A program made the position numbers and the translations under genes. From Thalassospira marina (lineage in GTDB: Bacteria; Pseudomonadota; Alphaproteobacteria; Rhodospirillales; Thalassospiraceae): a stretch of DNA of 64,000 nucleotides. Shown one piece after another: positions 1 through 8,845 of the stretch (position 1 is its first letter; each line of letters starts with the position of its first letter). The notes below the pieces were generated by a model. That model did not search any database and was not told the DNA's origin. It saw only the letters and a list, made by a program, of their open reading frames with translations. The stretch is taken from positions 3,016,001-3,080,000 of the forward strand of contig NZ_CP024199.1 of the NCBI RefSeq assembly GCF_002844375.1. The letters run 5' to 3'.

Positions 1-371
1 ACATCAAGATTGGCAAGGCTGGCCTGGGCTGCACGCACAGCAAGGCCATGACACATGCCCGGCGCAATGTCGGTAGCCGTAACCCGCCCTTTCAGGACTG
101 GCCTGCTTTCGCCATCCGGGCTGGAAGGGGGCATTTCCCCATTTAACAGCCGGGCAATGCCAAAGGCAGGCTCCCCCACCCCGGATGCCAAATCCAGCAC
201 TCGCAGCCCGGCATCATCATGATGGATGGGCTGGCGCACCAGCTTGGGCAATTCAAGGGCATCGATAAGGTGCCGGTTGATTTTATCGGCTTGCGGTGCC
301 AGCCGATCCGCCCAGTTCAGCCAGTCCGACGACAGGTCCTGCCAGACCGGATTACCCGTAACTTGATTCAT
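1..371 (-). CDS. class I SAM-dependent methyltransferase, N-terminal part (cut by window edge)
   Basis: The reading frame is open from an ATG at 371 down to the window edge, so only the first 123 or so residues are visible. It shows the SAM-binding motif I (VLDLASGVGEPAFGIA, about residues 58-73) and a following acidic motif (VTATDIAPGM), the usual Rossmann methyltransferase layout of the UbiE/COQ5-like group. The N-terminus contains NPVWQDLSSDWLNWADRL. The substrate cannot be told from this part. It points away from the opp operon, and no partner gene is visible. Confidence 0.8.
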   Translation of the reverse strand, partial: MNQVTGNPVWQDLSSDWLNWADRLAPQADKINRHLIDALELPKLVRQPIHHDDAGLRVLDLASGVGEPAFGIARLLNGEMPPSSPDGESRPVLKGRVTATDIAPGMCHGLAVRAAQASLANLD

Positions 372-1145
372 TTTCCACCTGCCCTGATATGCCCGCCTGC
401 CCGGCCGGATTTATCCCGGCCTGTTACAGTCGCCCTGTTTGTTATTGGCGAACCACAATGAAGGGTGTTCGCACTTTCATTTCTACCAGCAGTAAAGCCT
501 GTGTGCAGGATGGCGGCAAATTTTATTTCGCACGCTGCCAACAAATTCAACAGCATGCCCAATTTTCAGGCACGTTTTCGGGGTGATGTGAACAAAATCA
601 CTGCATTGAAAAAGCTGTTTAGAATCACCGAGTCGCATCATGCCACGCACACCGCGCGACGCGGGAATTGCGAATTTTGAACCATTGAACCAATAGTTTA
701 AATTCACTATCAAAATCAAAAAGTTAGACTTTAATGCAGCGCCAGTTTCGCGCGAATTTTCCAACGGCACACCAGAAGGGTGAATTACGCCGCCCCTATG
801 CGCGCAACCCAGCCAACCGGAAAATACATAGCTTGATCAAGCATCTGCGCGGTTTAGGGCAGCCTCGCTGCCATAGCCAGCGAAGCCTTGCGGGGCAACA
901 GATTGCGCAGGTTTGGGATGCATCGCCGGTCACGCCTTTTGCGCAATAATCTTAATTATAAATCACATATTTGGAAACAAACACGAAACACAGGTCATTT
1001 CAGGGCAAAAATTTTTCAATTGTTTCCGTTTTATGGATTTGTCGCTTGCAGGGAACAATCTTTGTTATCAGTATTTCCGCGTACGCATTAGTGGGGATGC
1101 TTCCCGCTCCAGGGCGAACAAACAAAAACAAGGGAGACATATTGA
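372..1145. other. non-coding stretch upstream of oppA
   Basis: About 770 bases between the divergent methyltransferase and oppA. Short ORFs here overlap each other in several frames and look like noise. The part from 665 to 735 and the part from 945 to 1040 are AT-rich compared with the neighbours and probably carry the promoters of the two divergent units. I could not fix a convincing -35/-10 pair. I see no RNA gene or repeat. Confidence 0.5.
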
Positions 1146-2804
1146 ATGTCATTTATCACGAAGACCAAAGAAGGTCTCGTGCACGGCTTCTTTAATTCGT
1201 CACGAGCACTTCTTATTGGCACTGGCCTTCTTGCAAGCAGCGTGGCTGCACTGGCGCCGGTTGCAGCACAGGCCGAAATGGTGCTGAACCGTGGCAATGG
1301 CTCCGAGCCGGGCAGTCTTGATCCGCAAATTTCCGAAGACGTTCCTTCCTCGCACGTTCTGCGCGACCTTTATGAAGGTCTTGTCGGCGAAGAGCCGAGC
1401 GGCAAAATCGTTCCGGGTGAAGCTGAAAGCTGGAAAATCAGCGAAGATGGCCTGACCTACACCTTCAAAATTCGCGATGACGCAAAGTGGACCAACGGCG
1501 AACCCGTTACCGCTGGCGATTTCGTGTTTGCCTGGCAGCGCGCTGTCGATCCGAAAACCGGGTCGGAATATTCGTTCCTGCTGGCACCGATCAAAAATGC
1601 CGACGACATTACGTCGGGCAAAATGGCCCCGTCCGAACTGGGCGTGAAAGCCATTGACGACAAAACCCTGGAAGTCGACCTTGCCGGTCCGACCCCCTAT
1701 TTCCTTGGCCTGCTGACCCATTCGATCAGCTATCCGGTTTACAAGCCGGCAGTCGACGAGTTTGGCGACCAGTGGACCCGCCCGGAACATGCCGTTACCA
1801 ACGGTGCCTTCAAACTTGACGAATGGAACCCGCAGTCCCGTATCGTTCTGTCGAAAAACGACAGCTACTGGAATGCTGGCAATGTCAAACTTGACAAGGT
1901 CATCTATTACCCGACCGAAAGCACCACGGCCGAACTGAAGCGTTACCGCGCTGGCGAACTGGACTGGACCTATGAAGTCCCGAACGACCAGATCAAGTGG
2001 ATCCGTGACAATATGAACGACGAGTTCGTGGTTTCGAACTATCTCGGCGTTTATTACTACGGCTTCAACATGACCAAAGCGCCGTTTGACAATGCCAAGC
2101 TGCGTGAAGCTTTCTCGCTGGCGATCAACCGCGACATCCTGATGGACAAGATCGTTACCGCTGGTGAAGTTCCGGCCTATGCCTATGTCGTGCCGGGCAT
2201 GACCGGCTATGACCCGGTCTATGTCAACTTCAAGGACATGACCCAGAAGGAACGTAACGAAAAAGCCTACAAGCTTTATCAGGAAGCCGGTTATTCCAAG
2301 GATAACCCCGTTACCGTCGAAATCCGTTACAACACCAACGACAACCACAAGAAAATCGCCATCGCGATTGCCTCGATGTGGAAAAGCGTCTTTGGTGCCA
2401 AGGTCAATCTGGTCAACGAAGAATTCAAGGTCTTCCTTGAAACCCGTAAAGCCAAAGAAAAGACCCAGGTTTTCCGCGCTGGCTGGATCGGCGACTATAA
2501 CGACCCGAACACCTTCCTTGAACTTTGGAAATCTGATTCCGGCCTGAACGACACCGGCTTTGCCGATCCGGAATTTGACAAGCTGATGAAGGAAGCCTCC
2601 ACCGAGCAGGATTCCGAAAAGCGTATGAAACTGCTGCAGAGCGCCGAGCGCATCTTCCTCGACGCAAACGCTGTTGCCCCGATCTATCACTATGTGACCA
2701 AGCACATGATCAAACCGTATGTCAAAGGCTGGGATGCCGATGGCAAGGGTCATGTCAACGTGATGGACCACGTTCGTTCGCAGTATCTGTATATCGAAAA
2801 ATAA
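1146..2804 (+). CDS. oppA: oligopeptide ABC transporter, periplasmic substrate-binding protein
   Basis: Binds oligopeptides in the periplasm and delivers them to the OppBCDF importer. The 552-residue product has a signal peptide with a rather long n-region (about residues 1-43, predicted cleavage after AAQA). The mature part begins MVLNRGNGSEPGSLDPQ, the signature of family 5 solute-binding proteins of the OppA/MppA type. Length fits OppA. A Shine-Dalgarno AGGGAGA lies shortly before the ATG. It is first in an operon with two permeases and two ATPases, which supports the peptide assignment. A strong hairpin follows it before oppB. The exact peptide range, or a role in murein-peptide recycling, cannot be told from sequence. 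Confidence 0.95.
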   Translation: MSFITKTKEGLVHGFFNSSRALLIGTGLLASSVAALAPVAAQAEMVLNRGNGSEPGSLDPQISEDVPSSHVLRDLYEGLVGEEPSGKIVPGEAESWKISEDGLTYTFKIRDDAKWTNGEPVTAGDFVFAWQRAVDPKTGSEYSFLLAPIKNADDITSGKMAPSELGVKAIDDKTLEVDLAGPTPYFLGLLTHSISYPVYKPAVDEFGDQWTRPEHAVTNGAFKLDEWNPQSRIVLSKNDSYWNAGNVKLDKVIYYPTESTTAELKRYRAGELDWTYEVPNDQIKWIRDNMNDEFVVSNYLGVYYYGFNMTKAPFDNAKLREAFSLAINRDILMDKIVTAGEVPAYAYVVPGMTGYDPVYVNFKDMTQKERNEKAYKLYQEAGYSKDNPVTVEIRYNTNDNHKKIAIAIASMWKSVFGAKVNLVNEEFKVFLETRKAKEKTQVFRAGWIGDYNDPNTFLELWKSDSGLNDTGFADPEFDKLMKEASTEQDSEKRMKLLQSAERIFLDANAVAPIYHYVTKHMIKPYVKGWDADGKGHVNVMDHVRSQYLYIEK

Positions 2805-2829
2805 TCCTTCGATTGACAGTCTGAACATG

Positions 2830-2861
2830 CTGTCCGCCGCGCGAATTTGCGCGGCGGACAG
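2830..2861 (+). other. intercistronic stem-loop between oppA and oppB
   Basis: A perfect 13-bp GC-rich inverted repeat (arms 2830-2842 and 2849-2861) with the 6-base loop GAATTT. No T-run follows, so it is unlikely to stop transcription completely. Such hairpins after binding-protein genes commonly protect the upstream mRNA from 3' exonucleases and give more binding protein than permease. Confidence 0.7.
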
Positions 2862-2878
2862 GCTTTGGGGATAACCAT

Positions 2879-3799
2879 ATGCTTGGCTTTACGCTGAAAC
2901 GATTGCTCGGGGCGATCCCGACGCTTTTTATCATTGTCACCCTGTCATTCTTCCTGATCCGGACCGCACCGGGCGGGCCGTTTGACAAGGAACGTTCCGT
3001 CCCGCCAGAAGTCGCAGCCAACCTGAACGCCGTTTATCACCTTGATGAACCGCTTTGGATGCAATATGGCCGCTATCTGGGCGATGTCGTGCAGGGCGAT
3101 TTCGGCCCGTCTTTCCAGTATCGCGATTTCACCGTGACCGAGCTTATTTTCCGCGGATTTCCGGTTTCGCTGACATTGGGTGGATCGGCCATTTTCCTGG
3201 CCCTGATCATCGGGACCACTCTTGGCACCCTTGCCGCCTTAAAGCAAAATTCAAAACTTGATTACGCTGTCATGGCAACGGCCATGACCGGCATTACCAT
3301 TCCAAACTTCGTGATGGCACCGTTGCTGACCCTTATTTTCGGGGTATATCTGCGCTGGCTGCCTGTCGGGGGCTGGGAACAGGGGCTGGACCAGGTTGTT
3401 CTGCCCATCATCGCCCTTGCCCTGCCCCAGATCGCCTATATCGCACGCCTAACCCGTGGCTCCATGATCGAGGTTCTGCGCTCCAACTTTGTGCGTACTG
3501 CACGGGCAAAGGGCATTCCCGAACGGGTCATGATCACCCGCCACGCCCTTAAGGCGGCCATCCTGCCGGTTGTTTCCTATCTTGGCCCGGCAAGTGCTGC
3601 CGTCATCACCGGTTCGGTGGTGATTGAACAGATTTTTTCCATTCCCGGCATCGGGCGCTATTTCGTCCAAGGTGCGCTTAACCGCGACTATACGCTGGTG
3701 ATGGGTGTCGTCATTTTCTACGGCACGCTGATCATTCTGTTCAATCTGTTGGTCGACCTTGTGTATGGCCTCCTCGATCCGAAGGTGAGGATGCAGTAA
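2879..3799 (+). CDS. oppB: oligopeptide ABC transporter, permease
   Basis: One of the two membrane subunits of the peptide importer. The 306-residue protein starts with a hydrophobic helix (LLGAIPTLFIIVTLSFFLI) typical of OppB/DppB and has about six membrane segments. A conserved EAA-type cytoplasmic loop (EVLRSNFVRTARAKG, near residue 200) contacts the ATPases. It follows oppA after a hairpin and overlaps oppC by one base. Confidence 0.95.
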   Translation: MLGFTLKRLLGAIPTLFIIVTLSFFLIRTAPGGPFDKERSVPPEVAANLNAVYHLDEPLWMQYGRYLGDVVQGDFGPSFQYRDFTVTELIFRGFPVSLTLGGSAIFLALIIGTTLGTLAALKQNSKLDYAVMATAMTGITIPNFVMAPLLTLIFGVYLRWLPVGGWEQGLDQVVLPIIALALPQIAYIARLTRGSMIEVLRSNFVRTARAKGIPERVMITRHALKAAILPVVSYLGPASAAVITGSVVIEQIFSIPGIGRYFVQGALNRDYTLVMGVVIFYGTLIILFNLLVDLVYGLLDPKVRMQ

Positions 3800-4716
3800 T
3801 GTTTGCAAAAACCAATCCGGGTTCCGCGACCGAGGCCGTTGATCTGGCCATGACCGGCGAGGCCGTAAAAGGCCGTTCTCTGTGGCAGGATGCCTTCCGC
3901 CGCCTGCGTGCCAACAAGGCCGCCGTTATCAGTGCGACCCTTCTTGTTTTAATGACCCTGGCCGCCATTATCGTGCCCATGGTTCACCCCCACCCGTTTG
4001 ATGAAATCTACTGGGATTACATCCAGGCGCCACCCGATGTGGAAGCGGGCTTCCTGTTTGGTACGGACACCAATGGCCGCGACCTTTTTGTACGTTCCAT
4101 GTATGGTGTGCGCGTATCCCTGATGGTGGGCATTGTCGCCACATCGGTTTCGCTTTTGATTGGCGTCACCTATGGCGCGATTTCGGGCTATATGGGCGGG
4201 CGCACCGACAGCGTCATGATGCGCATTGTCGACATCATGTATTCCATGCCCTTCATGTTCTTCGTGATCATGCTGATGGTGGTGTTTGGCCGCCATATTT
4301 ACCTGATTTTTGCCGCCCTTGGCGCGGTTGAATGGCTGACGATGGCACGTATCGTGCGGGGCCAGGCACTGTCGATCAAGAACCGGGAATTTGTCGAAGC
4401 AGCACGGGCATCGGGTGTATCGAACTTCAACATCATCCGCCGCCATATTGTGCCCAATGCACTTGGCCCGGTGATTGTTTATGTCACGCTGACCATCCCG
4501 CAGGTGATCCTGATTGAAAGCTTCCTGTCCTTCCTCGGGCTGGGTGTGCAGGAACCGATGACCAGCCTTGGTGTGCTGATTTCCGAAGGTGCCCAGCAAA
4601 TGGAAAGTGCCCCCTGGACGCTGCTGTTCCCGGCAACGATCCTCGCGGCTATTCTGTTCTGCTTTAACTTCATCGGCGACGGGCTGCGTGACGCCCTTGA
4701 CCCGCGTGACCGCTAA
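3799..4716 (+). CDS. oppC: oligopeptide ABC transporter, permease
   Basis: Second membrane subunit of the importer, 305 residues. Its ATG shares one base with the oppB stop codon (TAATG), indicating translational coupling. It has the N-terminal cytoplasmic extension and first helix of OppC/DppC proteins, a periplasmic segment with GFLFGTDTNGRDLFVRSMYG, and an EAA loop (REFVEAARASGVSNFNIIRR). The paired permeases are expected to form a heterodimer. Confidence 0.95.
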   Translation: MFAKTNPGSATEAVDLAMTGEAVKGRSLWQDAFRRLRANKAAVISATLLVLMTLAAIIVPMVHPHPFDEIYWDYIQAPPDVEAGFLFGTDTNGRDLFVRSMYGVRVSLMVGIVATSVSLLIGVTYGAISGYMGGRTDSVMMRIVDIMYSMPFMFFVIMLMVVFGRHIYLIFAALGAVEWLTMARIVRGQALSIKNREFVEAARASGVSNFNIIRRHIVPNALGPVIVYVTLTIPQVILIESFLSFLGLGVQEPMTSLGVLISEGAQQMESAPWTLLFPATILAAILFCFNFIGDGLRDALDPRDR

Positions 4717-4730
4717 AGGAGCATGACGCC

Positions 4731-5729
4731 ATGAGCAATATTCTTGACGTCCAGGGCCTGACCACGGTCTTTAAAACCCCCGATGGCGATGTCAAAGCCG
4801 TCAATGATGTCAGCTTTGCGATCAAAGCTGGCGAAGCCCTTGGGGTTGTGGGTGAATCCGGGTCGGGTAAAAGCCAGACATTTCTGTCCATCATGGGGCT
4901 TCTGGCATCGAACGGTCGTACGACCGGATCGGCCAAGCTTAAAGGGCAGGAACTGGTTGGCCTTTCCACCCGCGAGCTTAACAAGGTGCGCGGTTTGAAA
5001 ATGTCGATGATCTTTCAGGATCCGATGACATCGCTAAACCCCTATATGCGCATTTCAAAACAGCTTTCCGAAGTGCTGGTCCAGCACAAGGACATGAGCG
5101 AAAAGGAAGCCCGCGCCAAGGCCCTTGATATGCTCGATCTGGTGCGCATTCCCGAAGCGCGCAAACGGTTTGATATGTATCCGCATGAATTTTCCGGCGG
5201 GATGCGCCAGCGCGTGATGATCGCAATGGCGCTCCTGTGTGAACCGGAACTGCTGATTGCCGATGAACCGACCACCGCCCTTGACGTGACCGTGCAGGCA
5301 CAGATCCTTGATCTTCTGGGGGATCTGAAGCGTGAAATGAATACCGCCATTGTCATGATTACCCATGATCTGGGTGTGGTGGCCGGTATTTGTGACCATG
5401 TGCAGGTGATGTATGCCGGGCGCATTATTGAAAGCGCCCCGGTCAATAACCTGTTTGCCAACCCGCAGCACCCCTATACCGCGGGGCTTCTGGCATCGTC
5501 ACCGCGCCTTGATGTCGTTAACAGCGACGAAAAACTGACCACCATTGCCGGCCAGCCGCCCAACCTGCAGCGTCTGCCTGCCGGGTGCAGCTTTGCCCCG
5601 CGCTGCCCGCATGCCTTTGATCGCTGCCGTGCCGAACTGCCGCTGCTTCGCCCGACCGAAGATGGCACCCCGGCTGACAGCCATATCAAGGCCTGCCATT
5701 TGGAAGACAATAAGGGACTTGCCGCATGA
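4731..5729 (+). CDS. oppD: oligopeptide ABC transporter, ATP-binding protein
   Basis: ATPase subunit that powers import. The 332-residue protein has Walker A (GESGSGKSQ, near residue 41), the ABC signature (FSGGMRQRV) and Walker B (LLIADEPTTALD). The C-terminal OppD/F extension has a cysteine cluster (CSFAPRCPHAFDRC plus a later Cys) that in some relatives binds an Fe-S cluster. The ribosome-binding site AAGGAG is visible 10 bases before the ATG. The gene overlaps oppF by four bases (ATGA). Confidence 0.95.
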   Translation: MSNILDVQGLTTVFKTPDGDVKAVNDVSFAIKAGEALGVVGESGSGKSQTFLSIMGLLASNGRTTGSAKLKGQELVGLSTRELNKVRGLKMSMIFQDPMTSLNPYMRISKQLSEVLVQHKDMSEKEARAKALDMLDLVRIPEARKRFDMYPHEFSGGMRQRVMIAMALLCEPELLIADEPTTALDVTVQAQILDLLGDLKREMNTAIVMITHDLGVVAGICDHVQVMYAGRIIESAPVNNLFANPQHPYTAGLLASSPRLDVVNSDEKLTTIAGQPPNLQRLPAGCSFAPRCPHAFDRCRAELPLLRPTEDGTPADSHIKACHLEDNKGLAA

Positions 5730-6718
5730 CCGTTGAACCCGTTCTTCTTGATGTCAAAAACCTGAAGGTGCATTTTGATGTGCCTGCTGGCGGCTTCCTG
5801 TTTAAAAAGACCGTGCCGCTTAAGGCTGTTGATGATGTCAGCTTTCAGATCAAGGCTGGTGAAACACTGGGTGTTGTGGGTGAATCAGGCTGTGGCAAAT
5901 CCACACTTGGCCGCGCCATTTTGCGCCTGATCGAACCGACAGCAGGTGAAGCCGTATGGCTTGGCCGTGATCTGGCATCAATCAACCATAAGCAGATGCA
6001 AGCCCTGCGATCTGATTTGCAGATCATTTTTCAGGACCCGCTGGCATCGCTTGACCCGCGAATGACCATCGGCCAGATCATTGCCGAACCGTTGATCACG
6101 CACCGTCCTGAACTTTCCCGCGCACAGGTGCGTGATGAAGTGCGCGACATCATGTCGCGCGTTGGCCTGCTGCCGGAAATGATCAACCGTTATGCCCATG
6201 AATTTTCGGGGGGCCAGTGCCAGCGTATCGGCATTGCCCGTGCCATGGTTTTGCGCCCGAAACTGATTGTCTGTGACGAGGCGGTATCGGCACTCGACGT
6301 TTCCATTCAGGCGCAAATTGTTAATCTGTTGCAGGAATTGCAGCGCGAATTTGGCCTGGCTTTGCTGTTTATCAGCCATGACCTATCAGTTGTCCGCCAT
6401 ATCAGCCACCGCATTCTGGTGCTGTATCTTGGCAATGTGATGGAGGTTGCAGATCGCGACACCATTTATAACGCGCCCAAGCATCCCTATACCAAGGCCC
6501 TGATTTCGGCCGTACCCATCCCGGACCCGGTGCTGGAACGCAACAAGGAACGTATTGTTCTGACCGGCGAACTTCCCAGCCCGATCAACCCGCCCAGTGG
6601 TTGCGTGTTTCGCACGCGCTGCCCCTTTGCGCAGGAAAAATGCGCACAGGACGTACCGGAAATTCAAAGCCTGGGTGCCAAACACCAGGTTGCCTGCCAT
6701 TTCCACAATGAAATGTAA
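5726..6718 (+). CDS. oppF: oligopeptide ABC transporter, ATP-binding protein
   Basis: Second ATPase subunit, 330 residues. It has Walker A (GESGCGKSTLG), signature (FSGGQCQRIGIARAM), Walker B (LIVCDEAVSALD) and the C-terminal oligopeptide-transporter domain with Cys residues (CVFRTRCPFAQEKC). It overlaps oppD by ATGA and is the last gene of the operon, followed by a clear terminator. OppD and OppF are expected to work as a heterodimer. Confidence 0.95.
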   Translation: MTVEPVLLDVKNLKVHFDVPAGGFLFKKTVPLKAVDDVSFQIKAGETLGVVGESGCGKSTLGRAILRLIEPTAGEAVWLGRDLASINHKQMQALRSDLQIIFQDPLASLDPRMTIGQIIAEPLITHRPELSRAQVRDEVRDIMSRVGLLPEMINRYAHEFSGGQCQRIGIARAMVLRPKLIVCDEAVSALDVSIQAQIVNLLQELQREFGLALLFISHDLSVVRHISHRILVLYLGNVMEVADRDTIYNAPKHPYTKALISAVPIPDPVLERNKERIVLTGELPSPINPPSGCVFRTRCPFAQEKCAQDVPEIQSLGAKHQVACHFHNEM

Positions 6719-6745
6719 GGCCAACCAGGCACGTTAACTTAAAAC

Positions 6746-6785
6746 AAAAGGGCAGCCCCGCATGTCATGGGCTGCCCTTTTGTGT
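6746..6785 (+). terminator. rho-independent terminator of the opp operon
   Basis: A 13-bp stem (6746-6758 with 6769-6781) ending in a T-rich tail. The AAAA/TTTT ends mean it can also serve the convergent gene on the minus strand. Confidence 0.85.
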
Positions 6786-6842
6786 TTATCGGTTTGTTCT
6801 GCAAGGCAACCCGCACCAATCAGTAGCGGATTGACCCAGCCA

Positions 6843-8636
6843 TTATGCGTTGCGCAGATAATGGCGGATATCAACATCATCGCGCTGATCGGGGCGAAGA
6901 TAGGTATCGCCATACTCCCGGTAGGCCCCGCTGGTTAAGAACAGCTCGAACAGGTCACTGTCGATTTTGTTGTCATCGCGCATTCTGCCCAGAATATCGA
7001 TGCATTCCGACAGCATCTTGGGCTTTTTATAGGGGCGATCAACCGCGGTCAGGGCTTCAAAGATATCGGCGATGACCATGATTTTCTCAAGCGCGCCCAT
7101 GTCTTCGCCACGCAAGCCACGTGGATAACCCGACCCGTCCATTTTTTCATGATGGTTCCCGGCAATCCCCGGCACATTGCGCAGGCCCGGCGGGAACGGC
7201 AATTGTTCCAGCATATCCTGGGTCAGCACCACATGGTCATTGATGATGGTGCGTTCTTCCGGCGTCAGAGTGCCACGTGGGATCGACAGGTTATAAATCT
7301 CGCCGTTATTGACGTGGTTGTAAACCTGGTCCTGGCGGTCCGATAACAGGGGTTCGGCACCGGGCTGCGACAGAATGGCGGCTTCTTCGCTGGTCATGCG
7401 GCTGCTTTCGGCCCAGGACAGGCCCGCCGTGCGGTCAAAATTGCGCTGCCAAGTCTGGGTGGCAATGTCGCGAATGGCCACAATCGTTGAAAGATCAAGG
7501 TTTTCGCTGCCAATATTGCTTTGTGCCACCAGTTCAAACTGGGCACGCAATTCATCGCGGCGGGCGGCGAAATCGGCCTCGCAGATTGCCTGGTCTTCGC
7601 CTGCAAGCTGGCGGCGCAGCATGTCTATTTCGGCATCACGCAGCAAAACCTCAAACCGGGTGCGCACCTCGTGAATGCGGTTATGGATGGTTTCAAGCTT
7701 GGTTGCCTTTTCCACCACATGTTCGGGGGTAACGATTTTGCCAATGTCATGCAGCCACGCTGCCAGGTCCAGTTCATACCATTCCTGTTCCGACAGGCTG
7801 AAATCGGCAAAGGGACCATTTTTCTGGTCAACAGCGGCCTGCGCCAGCATTTTTGCCAGTACCGGCACCCGTTCGCAATGCGCCCCGGTATGGGGGGATT
7901 TGGCATCGATGCCCTGGGCCAGAATGCGCACGAAACTGTCAATCAGGTCACGCTGGGATTGCAGCAAACGGCGATTTTCAAGGGCAACGGCGGACTGGCT
8001 GGTAAGTGCCGTAATCAACGGCTCGATCATGGGATCAAAGGGGATGACGGTGCCATCCTCGCGCCGGGCATTGATAAGCTGCAAAACACCCAGGACACGC
8101 CCGCGCGCGCTTTTTAACGGTACGGTTAAAAATGACTGCGACCGATAGCCCGTTGCTGCATCAAACCGGCGCGTGCCGGAAAAATCAAACCCGTCGGCGG
8201 CATAGGCATCCACGATATTGATGGTTTCACCCGTCAGGGCGACATGGCTGGCAATGTTTTCGTGGTTCGGGCTGCCATCAGCCAGATAAAGCGGCACCGG
8301 GGGAAACGGGTATTCCTGCTGGTTTCCATCAACGACGTAACGCTGCAGGGTGTCATTTTCCATGATGCGGAAATGAAGTTCGCTTTCATCCCCGTTTAAC
8401 AGGTAAAGCGACCCGCCATCGGCATTGGTAAATTCACGCGCCGCCTTCAGGATTCGCTGATGCAGTGCGCTTCTGTCATGTTCGGCGGACAGGGCAATCC
8501 CCAGATCGACAAGCTTTGCCAACTGGCTTGCTGCGATGCTTTTTGGGGGCCGGGCGGTTCCGGCCTGAGGGGGGATCGTAGTTTCCGCAAATTTCATATC
8601 AAATTTGTTCCTGTGCCGATGGGGCATGCAGTGCAT
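6843..8636 (-). CDS. GAF domain / HD-GYP domain protein (likely c-di-GMP phosphodiesterase)
   Basis: A soluble signalling protein of 597 residues. A GAF sensor domain covers roughly residues 45-215 and is followed by an HD-GYP hydrolase domain to the end. The HD motif (AAWLHDIGKIVTPEH) and the downstream NHHEKMDGSGYPRGL block with the GYP triplet are intact, which predicts cyclic-di-GMP hydrolysis. About 100 extra residues, helical and charged, lie between the HD and GYP halves and are longer than in simple family members. No membrane segment is seen, so a cytoplasmic ligand or redox signal is likely. The ATG at 8597 (MKFAETT) is also a plausible start, with AGGA upstream. Confidence 0.88.
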   Translation of the reverse strand: MHCMPHRHRNKFDMKFAETTIPPQAGTARPPKSIAASQLAKLVDLGIALSAEHDRSALHQRILKAAREFTNADGGSLYLLNGDESELHFRIMENDTLQRYVVDGNQQEYPFPPVPLYLADGSPNHENIASHVALTGETINIVDAYAADGFDFSGTRRFDAATGYRSQSFLTVPLKSARGRVLGVLQLINARREDGTVIPFDPMIEPLITALTSQSAVALENRRLLQSQRDLIDSFVRILAQGIDAKSPHTGAHCERVPVLAKMLAQAAVDQKNGPFADFSLSEQEWYELDLAAWLHDIGKIVTPEHVVEKATKLETIHNRIHEVRTRFEVLLRDAEIDMLRRQLAGEDQAICEADFAARRDELRAQFELVAQSNIGSENLDLSTIVAIRDIATQTWQRNFDRTAGLSWAESSRMTSEEAAILSQPGAEPLLSDRQDQVYNHVNNGEIYNLSIPRGTLTPEERTIINDHVVLTQDMLEQLPFPPGLRNVPGIAGNHHEKMDGSGYPRGLRGEDMGALEKIMVIADIFEALTAVDRPYKKPKMLSECIDILGRMRDDNKIDSDLFELFLTSGAYREYGDTYLRPDQRDDVDIRHYLRNA

Positions 8637-8778
8637 GACCTTACCGGTTTTACGTAGTTCTGCCTAAAAGGTTTACCTCCCATTCTTAAGTATATGCAAC
8701 CACATCCGTCACAGTGACGCTACGAGAATTCAAAATATTCCATCACATTTGCGTAAGCCCCGCGTGCGCACACACAGG

Positions 8779-8809
8779 AAATGGGCCGGACGACAAAGTC
8801 GCCCGGCCC
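8779..8809 (-). terminator. hairpin downstream of the MipA/OmpV gene
   Basis: Arms ATGGGCCGG (8779-8787) and CCGGCCCAT (8801-8809), with a second short stem CGAC/GTCG inside the loop. Read on the minus strand it comes just after the stop codon, but the tail is only weakly T-rich. A moderate terminator is likely. Confidence 0.5.
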
Positions 8810-8845
8810 ATTGACCGGCGGGGACATTGGGGGAGGGAGCGCCGG

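Noticed and set aside
219..770. several overlapping short frames before oppA
   Set aside because: They overlap on both strands, partly over the methyltransferase gene, with no start signals or recognisable protein features.
1200..2828. 542-codon open frame antisense to oppA
   Set aside because: It mirrors oppA, which has full family homology. Long antisense frames recur opposite degP (28608-29912), ilvB (33974-35152), ilvC (35744-36880) and the kinase (60970-62139), so they are an effect of codon use.
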